Shown here piece after piece: positions 59,196-64,000 of a DNA stretch of 64,000 bases. How positions within the stretch are numbered: the stretch's first letter is position 1; each line of letters begins with the position of its first letter. The stretch spans positions 248,001 through 312,000 of the forward strand of contig NZ_UIDD01000011.1 in assembly GCF_900497695.1 (NCBI RefSeq). The letters are read 5' to 3'. The position numbers were made by a program, and so were the translations under genes. This stretch comes from Pseudomonas wadenswilerensis (lineage in GTDB: Bacteria; Pseudomonadota; Gammaproteobacteria; Pseudomonadales; Pseudomonadaceae). Under the pieces are notes generated by a model. It made no database searches, had not been told where the DNA came from, and saw only the letters and a program-made list of their open reading frames with translations.

Positions 59196-60133
59196 ACCCA
59201 TCGCCAAATTCCTCCCAGCCGACCGAACCTGGCGACCGGGACCAGCAAGCCCTGGACTGGTTTACCCGGCTGCGCGCCGACGACCTCGGCGCCGAGCAGC
59301 GCCAGGCCTTCGAACAGTGGCGCCAGGACCCGGAGAACGCCCGCACCTTTGCCGAAGTCGAGCTGTTCTGGCAACAGCTGGAACTGCCGGCACGCCGCCT
59401 GCACAAGATCGAACGCCGCGCGGCACCACGCTCCTGGGGCGGTTGGGCAGTGGCCGCCAGCGTCTTGCTGATCAGCGGCCTGGTGATGCTGCAACTGCCG
59501 TTGCTGCAGCGCCTGAACAGCGATGTCGCCACCGCCGTTGGCGAACGCCGGCAGATTCAGCTGGCCGATGGCTCGCGGCTGACCCTCGACAGCGCCAGTG
59601 CCGTCGATGTCGACCTGCGCGGCCCCGTGCGCAAGCTGCGCCTGGTGCAAGGGCAGATGTTCATTGAAGTGACCCACGATGGCCGGCCCTTCGTGGTCGA
59701 TATCGATGATGCTCAGGTGCAGGTGCTGGGCACGCGGTTCTCTGTCAGCCGCGGTCGCGATCACGATGAAGTGGTGCTGCTCAAGGGCAAGGTCGAGGTC
59801 AGCAGCGCCGGCGACAAACGCATGCTCGCCCCCGGTGAACGGGTGACCCTGAGCGGCAGCCGCCTGGACCAGGTCGAGAAGGTCGACGCCGAACGCCTGC
59901 TGGCCTGGCGCGACGGGCAGCTGCGGGTACGCGAGGTACCCTTGCGCAAGGTGCTGGAACAACTTGCCGAGTATCAGGGCAGTCGCCTGCTGTACATCGA
60001 CGAACAGGTCGGCCGGCGCCCGGTCAGCGGTAGCTTCAACCTCGACCAGGCCGGCAGTGCGATCGATGCCCTGGCGCGCAATCAGAACCTGAGCGTCAGC
60101 CACCTGGCCGGCCAATGGATCATCGTGCGCTGA
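59192..60133 (+). CDS. FecR-family anti-sigma regulator
   Basis: 313 residues. The N-terminal cytoplasmic part (about 1-80) includes FTRLRADDLGAEQRQAFEQW (DUF4880-type). A single membrane segment lies at about 83-102, and the periplasmic FecR domain follows (TLDSASAVDVDLRGPVRKLR; VLGTRFSVSRGRDHDEVVLL). It relays siderophore binding at the receptor to the cognate sigma factor. It ends 101 bases before the receptor gene. Confidence 0.93.
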   Translation: MNPSPNSSQPTEPGDRDQQALDWFTRLRADDLGAEQRQAFEQWRQDPENARTFAEVELFWQQLELPARRLHKIERRAAPRSWGGWAVAASVLLISGLVMLQLPLLQRLNSDVATAVGERRQIQLADGSRLTLDSASAVDVDLRGPVRKLRLVQGQMFIEVTHDGRPFVVDIDDAQVQVLGTRFSVSRGRDHDEVVLLKGKVEVSSAGDKRMLAPGERVTLSGSRLDQVEKVDAERLLAWRDGQLRVREVPLRKVLEQLAEYQGSRLLYIDEQVGRRPVSGSFNLDQAGSAIDALARNQNLSVSHLAGQWIIVR

Positions 60134-60234
60134 GCCGGTGAATTAATTTTTTTAGTTTTCGGTAATTGCCGTTCCTGCTGCGTCACACCTCCACATAAGA
60201 AGCATTATCGTTTGTATTCTCTGGGGGAGGACAC

Positions 60235-62649
60235 ATGCAGTACCCACGCGATTTCGTATTCAGCCGTCAACCGCTGGCCCGCGCCATCCTTGCGGCCAGC
60301 CTGTTTTGCGTCACCCTGAGCCTACCGGTACAGGCCGCCGAGCCTGCCCAGGCCCAGGCCCAGTCGCAGGATTTCAACATCCCGGCGCAACCCTTGGCCG
60401 ATGCCCTGGACCAGTTCAGCGCCCAGAGCGGGCTGCAGGTGATCTACGACGCCAATCAGCTCAACGGACGCTCGTCGCCCGGGGTAAAGGGCCGCATGAG
60501 CCCGACCCAGGCGCTGCAGGCACTGACCGCTGGCAGCAGCGCGCGCTTGAGCCAACCCAACGCCAGCAGCTTCGTCATCGACCTGCCGATGGAACTGGGC
60601 AGCGCTTTGCAACTGGATGCCCTAAGCATTTCCGGCAAGGCACCGGGGTCGACCACTGAAGGCACCGGGCTCTATACCACTTACTCCTCCAGTAGCTCGA
60701 CGCGGCTTAACCTCACCCCGCAGGAAACCCCGCAGTCACTGACCGTGATGACTCGCCAACGCTTGGATGATCAGCGTCTGACCAACCTCAGCGACGCGCT
60801 GGAAGCCACCCCCGGGGTGATCGTCGTGCGCGATGGCCTGGGTGCCGAGACCGACAGCTATTATTCGCGCGGCTTCGTCATCCAGAACTACGAGATCGAC
60901 GGCGTCCCTACCGTCACGCGGATGGACAACTACACCCAGAGCATGGCGATGTATGACCGCATCGAGATCGTGCGCGGCGCCAGCGGCCTGATCAGCGGCA
61001 TGGGTAACCCGTCGGCGACCATCAACCTGATCCGCAAGCGCCCGACCGCCGAGGGCCAGGCCAGCGTTACCGGCTCGGCGGGCACCTGGGACCGCTATGG
61101 CACCGGCTTTGACGTCTCCGGGCCGCTGACTGAAAGCGGCAACGTGCGTGGCCGCCTGGTCGCCGACTACAAGACCGAAGGCGCCTGGGTCGACCGCTAC
61201 AAGATGGAAAGCCAGTTGCTGTATGGCATCAGCGAATTCGACCTGAGCGAAGACACCCTGCTGACCATGGGGTTCAGCTACCAGCGCACCGACGTCGACT
61301 CGCCGCTGCGTACCGGCTTGCCAACCCGCTTCAGCACCGGCGAACGCAGCAACCTCAAGCGTTCGATCAACATGGCCCCCGACTGGTCCTACAACGACCA
61401 CGAACAGACCAGCTATTTCGCCTCGGTGGAGCAGCAATTGGGCAATGGCTGGAGCGGCAAGATCGAGTACAGCCATTCGGAAAACAAGTTTGACGAAGTG
61501 TTCGGCTTTCTCATGGGCAACCTGCAGCCCGACGGCAGCGGCCTGACCCAGTTGCCGACGCGCTTTTCCGGCACACCGCGCCAGGACAACCTGGACATGT
61601 ACCTGACCGGCCCGTTCAGCCTGTTCGGTCGTGAGCATGAACTGATTGGCGGCGTGACCCTGTCCAAGTACAACGAAAACGTGCCGAGCTGGGGCGGCTG
61701 GCGCTACGACTACAACGCAACGCCGGGTGCGGCGGTGGATAACATCTTCGACTGGGACGGCAAGCAGCCCAAGCCGGACTGGACCATCAGCGGCAAATCC
61801 TCGATGGAGGAGACCCAGTACGCCGCCTACCTCTCCTCGCGCCTGCACCTGACCGACGATCTCAACCTGATTCTCGGCAGCCGGGTGATCGACTGGAAAC
61901 GCGATACCGAAGATCGTCCATACGGCGGCGAAAAAACCGAAGTCAGCCGCAAGGAAACCGGAGTATTCATCCCCTATGCCGGTGTGGTCTACGACCTTGA
62001 TGAAACCTGGGCGCTGTACGCCAGCTATACCAAGATCTTCAACCCGCAGGCCTCCTGGGTCACTGACGAAAACAACAAGCCGCTCGACCCGATGCAAGGC
62101 ATCGGCTACGAGGTCGGCGTCAAGGGCAGCCATTTCGACGGCAAGTTGAACTCGAGCCTGGCGCTGTTCAAGCTCGAACAGGACAACCTGGCGATCTGGC
62201 TGCATGACAACGTCTACGATGCCAAGCAGGACACCACCTCCAAGGGCCTGGAGATGGAGCTCAATGGCGAGCTGGCCGAGGGCTGGCAGGCGTCTGCCGG
62301 ATACACCTACACCCTGACCACCGACAACCAGGATGAGCGCATTGCCACTGTGTATCCGCGCCACAGCCTCAAGACCTTCACCAGCTACCGCCTGCCCGGG
62401 ATGCTCGACAAAGTCACCGTCGGCGGCGGCGTCAACTGGCAGAGCAAGGTCGGCCTCGACCTGCACAGCTTCGACCAGGGCAGCTACGCGCTGGTCAACC
62501 TGATGGCGCGCTACGACATCAGCGAAAACCTCAGCGCCACGGTCAACCTCAACAACGCCTTCGACCGCGAGTACTACTCGATGGCGTCGTCGTACGGCAA
62601 CTACGGGGCGCCACGCAACCTGATGACCACGTTCAAATATGACTTCTGA
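60235..62649 (+). CDS. TonB-dependent ferric-siderophore receptor with signalling domain
   Basis: 804 residues with a signal peptide (cut near PVQAA, about residue 35). Residues 45-120 form a STN secretin/TonB signalling domain (IPAQPLADALDQFSAQSGLQ), which talks to FecR. The plug domain follows (PQSLTVMTRQRLDDQRLTNL...), then the 22-strand barrel ending in KYDF. It is the FpvA/FoxA/FiuA type that both imports a siderophore and switches on its own gene. The siderophore is unknown and could be a xenosiderophore, since no biosynthesis genes are nearby. Confidence 0.93.
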   Translation: MQYPRDFVFSRQPLARAILAASLFCVTLSLPVQAAEPAQAQAQSQDFNIPAQPLADALDQFSAQSGLQVIYDANQLNGRSSPGVKGRMSPTQALQALTAGSSARLSQPNASSFVIDLPMELGSALQLDALSISGKAPGSTTEGTGLYTTYSSSSSTRLNLTPQETPQSLTVMTRQRLDDQRLTNLSDALEATPGVIVVRDGLGAETDSYYSRGFVIQNYEIDGVPTVTRMDNYTQSMAMYDRIEIVRGASGLISGMGNPSATINLIRKRPTAEGQASVTGSAGTWDRYGTGFDVSGPLTESGNVRGRLVADYKTEGAWVDRYKMESQLLYGISEFDLSEDTLLTMGFSYQRTDVDSPLRTGLPTRFSTGERSNLKRSINMAPDWSYNDHEQTSYFASVEQQLGNGWSGKIEYSHSENKFDEVFGFLMGNLQPDGSGLTQLPTRFSGTPRQDNLDMYLTGPFSLFGREHELIGGVTLSKYNENVPSWGGWRYDYNATPGAAVDNIFDWDGKQPKPDWTISGKSSMEETQYAAYLSSRLHLTDDLNLILGSRVIDWKRDTEDRPYGGEKTEVSRKETGVFIPYAGVVYDLDETWALYASYTKIFNPQASWVTDENNKPLDPMQGIGYEVGVKGSHFDGKLNSSLALFKLEQDNLAIWLHDNVYDAKQDTTSKGLEMELNGELAEGWQASAGYTYTLTTDNQDERIATVYPRHSLKTFTSYRLPGMLDKVTVGGGVNWQSKVGLDLHSFDQGSYALVNLMARYDISENLSATVNLNNAFDREYYSMASSYGNYGAPRNLMTTFKYDF

Positions 62650-62702
62650 GCCCGTTTACGGCTAAGCGGTTGATCGCGCGTTAATTTTTTTGAAAAAGAG
62701 TG

Positions 62703-62731
62703 TTGACACAAATCCGTTTCAGGCGAATAAT
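62703..62731 (+). promoter_or_regulatory. tRNA-Met promoter with GC discriminator
   Basis: TTGACA (62703-62708), 17 bases, AATAAT (62726-62731), then GCGCGCC. It starts transcription a few bases before tRNA-Met; the discriminator suggests stringent control. Confidence 0.85.
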
Positions 62732-62742
62732 GCGCGCCACTT

Positions 62743-62819
62743 GGCTACATAGCTCAGTTGGTTAGAGCATAGCATTCATAATGCTGGGGTCCGGGGTTCA
62801 AGTCCCTGTGTAGCCACCA
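62743..62819 (+). tRNA. tRNA-Met, elongator (CAT anticodon)
   Basis: 77 bases with encoded CCA. Acceptor stem GGCTACA/TGTAGCC, anticodon loop TTCATAA, T arm GGGGTTCAAGTCCC. The first base pair G-C identifies an elongator rather than an initiator tRNA (which has a mismatched first pair). An Ile tRNA with modified CAT is less likely from the body sequence. Confidence 0.93.
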
Positions 62820-62826
62820 AGTACTA

Positions 62827-62861
62827 AAAAGGGCTTACCGCAAGGTAAGCCCTTTTTTATT
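62827..62861. terminator. Bidirectional terminator
   Basis: AAAAAGGGCTTACC-GCAA-GGTAAGCCCTTTTTT serves tRNA-Met (plus) and the LysE-family exporter gene (minus). Confidence 0.95.
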
Positions 62862-62885
62862 GCCTGCGATTTTTACCCCTCCCGC

Positions 62886-63500
62886 TTAGCGCACATTGGC
62901 GAACACCACCGCCAGCCCCAGGCCAATCAAGGCCACGCCAATCACCCGGTCAACCAGACGCTGGCGTTCGAGCATGGCCCGACGCAATACCGCGCTGGAG
63001 AAAAACACCGCCACCAGGCTGAACCACAGCCAATGGGCGAACGACATGAACGCACCGTAGCCGAAGTTGATCGCCAGCGAGCTGCCCGGCTGCACCACCT
63101 GGGTATAGGCGCTGACCACGAACAGCATGGTCTTGGGGTTCAGGGCGTTGGTCAGAAAGCCCGAGCGCAAGGCCGCCAGCACGCCAAGCTGACTGCTGCT
63201 GCCGCCCTCCAGGGAAATCCGCGTGGTGTTGGTCAGCGACTTGTAGCCAAGATAAATCAGGTACCCCGCTCCCAGCACCTTCATGGCCAGGAACAGCGCC
63301 GGACTCTGGCTGATGATCACCGCGATGCCCAGCACGGTGTACAGCACATGCACCTGTACGCCAAGGGCGATGCCCAGGGCCGCAGCCAGGCCCGCACGGC
63401 GGCCAAAGGCGTAGCTGCTGCGGGTCACCATGGCAAAGTCGGCGCCCGGGCTGATCACCGCCAGCACGGTGAACAGGGCAACGGCTATGAGTTCATTCAC
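62886..63500 (-). CDS. LysE/RhtB-family amino acid exporter
   Basis: 204 residues with about six hydrophobic segments and the family signature LLAVISPGADFAMVTRSS-like (VLAVISPGADFAMVTRSSY), then NALNPKTMLFVVSAYTQVV. It exports an amino acid or related compound. It is divergent from a LysR regulator gene that probably controls it. It differs from the LysE-type gene at 16112-16741, so the window encodes two. Confidence 0.9.
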   Translation of the reverse strand: MNELIAVALFTVLAVISPGADFAMVTRSSYAFGRRAGLAAALGIALGVQVHVLYTVLGIAVIISQSPALFLAMKVLGAGYLIYLGYKSLTNTTRISLEGGSSSQLGVLAALRSGFLTNALNPKTMLFVVSAYTQVVQPGSSLAINFGYGAFMSFAHWLWFSLVAVFFSSAVLRRAMLERQRLVDRVIGVALIGLGLAVVFANVR

Positions 63501-63623
63501 GTAAAGCTCCTCGATCTGCTAGGCCAATGCACAGATACGTCTGCGCGCTGCCATTATCGAAAGCTTCGGGTAGGACCAAAAGCGATTTATAGTGAGGCAA
63601 ATCCGCTAGTTTTTCTCACAGAT

Positions 63624-64000
63624 ATGAAACTGCCTGCACTGTCCGCCTTTCGCTATTTCGACGTTGCCGCGCAAACCCAGAGTTTCGTGCGCGCCGCCGA
63701 GCTGCTCAATGTCACCCACGGCGCCGTGAGCCGGCAGGTGCGCCTGCTGGAGGAGTCGCTGGGGGTGCCGCTGTTCGAGCGGCGCAATCGGGCGATCTTC
63801 CTCACCGCCGCCGGCCGCGCCCTGCACGGCACCACCCTGTCGGTGTTCGAGCAACTTGAAGGCGCGGTGTACCGCCTGCAGCAACAGGCGCGAGAGAACG
63901 TACTGGTGCTGTCGTGCGAACCGACCATCGCCATGCGCTGGCTGATCCCACGGCTGCCGGCCTTTCATGCCGCCCACCCGGATATTCACCTGCACCTGGT
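63624..64000 (+). CDS. LysR-family transcriptional regulator, 3' end cut off by the window
   Basis: 125 full codons are visible, from the ATG at 63624 with no stop before the window end. The N-terminal helix-turn-helix is FDVAAQTQSFVRAAELLNVT, then HGAVSRQVRLLEESLGVPLF. The start of the effector domain follows (VLVLSCEPTIAMRWLIPRLP), in the GcvA/AmpR-like style. Divergent from the exporter gene by about 120 bases, it is a likely regulator of that exporter. Confidence 0.92.
   Translation, partial: MKLPALSAFRYFDVAAQTQSFVRAAELLNVTHGAVSRQVRLLEESLGVPLFERRNRAIFLTAAGRALHGTTLSVFEQLEGAVYRLQQQARENVLVLSCEPTIAMRWLIPRLPAFHAAHPDIHLHL

Noticed and set aside
60736..62466. A 576-residue minus-strand open frame inside the TonB receptor gene
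   Set aside because: Antisense shadow of a well-supported receptor; composition unlike a folded protein.
1..64000. CRISPR array, prophage, transposon or defence island
   Set aside because: No regularly spaced repeats, integrase, transposase or known defence genes were seen; the two tRNA genes have no adjacent integrase or repeated attachment site.

Overview
This 64 kb window is a stretch of Pseudomonas chromosome, most likely from the P. putida group. Coding sequence is GC-rich, genes are tightly packed on both strands, and several intergenic gaps hold the short inverted-repeat (REP) pairs typical of that group. As I remember it, the gene order from pta through mqo, upp-uraA, hemH, phrB, murI-moeB-prmC-prfA-hemA, lolB-ispE-tRNA-Gln-prs, rplY-pth-ychF and on to a fecI/fecR/receptor set closely follows P. 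putida KT2440. I saw no insertion sequence, prophage, integrase or CRISPR array.

Left part (1-26 kb). A truncated pta and an acyltransferase open the window, followed by a small secreted protein, a frameshift-suspect small gene, an OmpA-like lipoprotein and a YcbL-type metallo-hydrolase. Next comes a two-component pair: a receiver-TPR protein and a soluble histidine kinase. A lipid or fatty-acyl block follows: a MalT-type LuxR regulator, a DUF1329/DUF1302 envelope pair and a fatty acyl-CoA ligase. After it lie a LysE exporter, a MerR-controlled flavodoxin-fold oxidoreductase, a D-2-hydroxyacid dehydrogenase, rsmC, a manganese riboswitch with its GDT1-type exporter, an M48 lipoprotein peptidase, a chemoreceptor with a FliA-like promoter, and small conserved genes.

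Middle (26-43 kb). This part holds YajG lipoprotein, mqo behind a 0.6 kb leader, WbuC, hpt, and upp-uraA (purine and pyrimidine salvage face each other). It then carries a set that looks light-regulated. Three 24-bp direct repeats match the published PplR1 (class II LitR) site T(G/A)TACA-N12-TGTA(C/T)A exactly or with one mismatch. One sits between a TIGR01777 epimerase-hemH pair and an FAD oxidoreductase. Two sit in front of the operon DUF523/DUF1722 - pplR1-like MerR - phrB photolyase - SDR.

Right part (42-64 kb). Core genes dominate: murI, moeB, prmC, prfA and hemA on the minus strand with overlapping ends; then a TPR lipoprotein, lolB, ispE, tRNA-Gln, prs, rplY, pth, ychF and ppk2 on the plus strand. 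Two MFS transporters follow. An ECF sigma / FecR / TonB-receptor iron-uptake set lies behind a Fur-like box. tRNA-Met, a second LysE-type exporter and the start of a LysR regulator end the window.

Most of the window is ordinary core genome. The more interesting signals are regulatory: the PplR sites that may tie ferrochelatase to light, the riboswitch with a visible ribosome-site-masking helix, a stable-RNA promoter buried inside ispE, and a possible one-base frameshift in a small gene. I found no convincing wholly new system.
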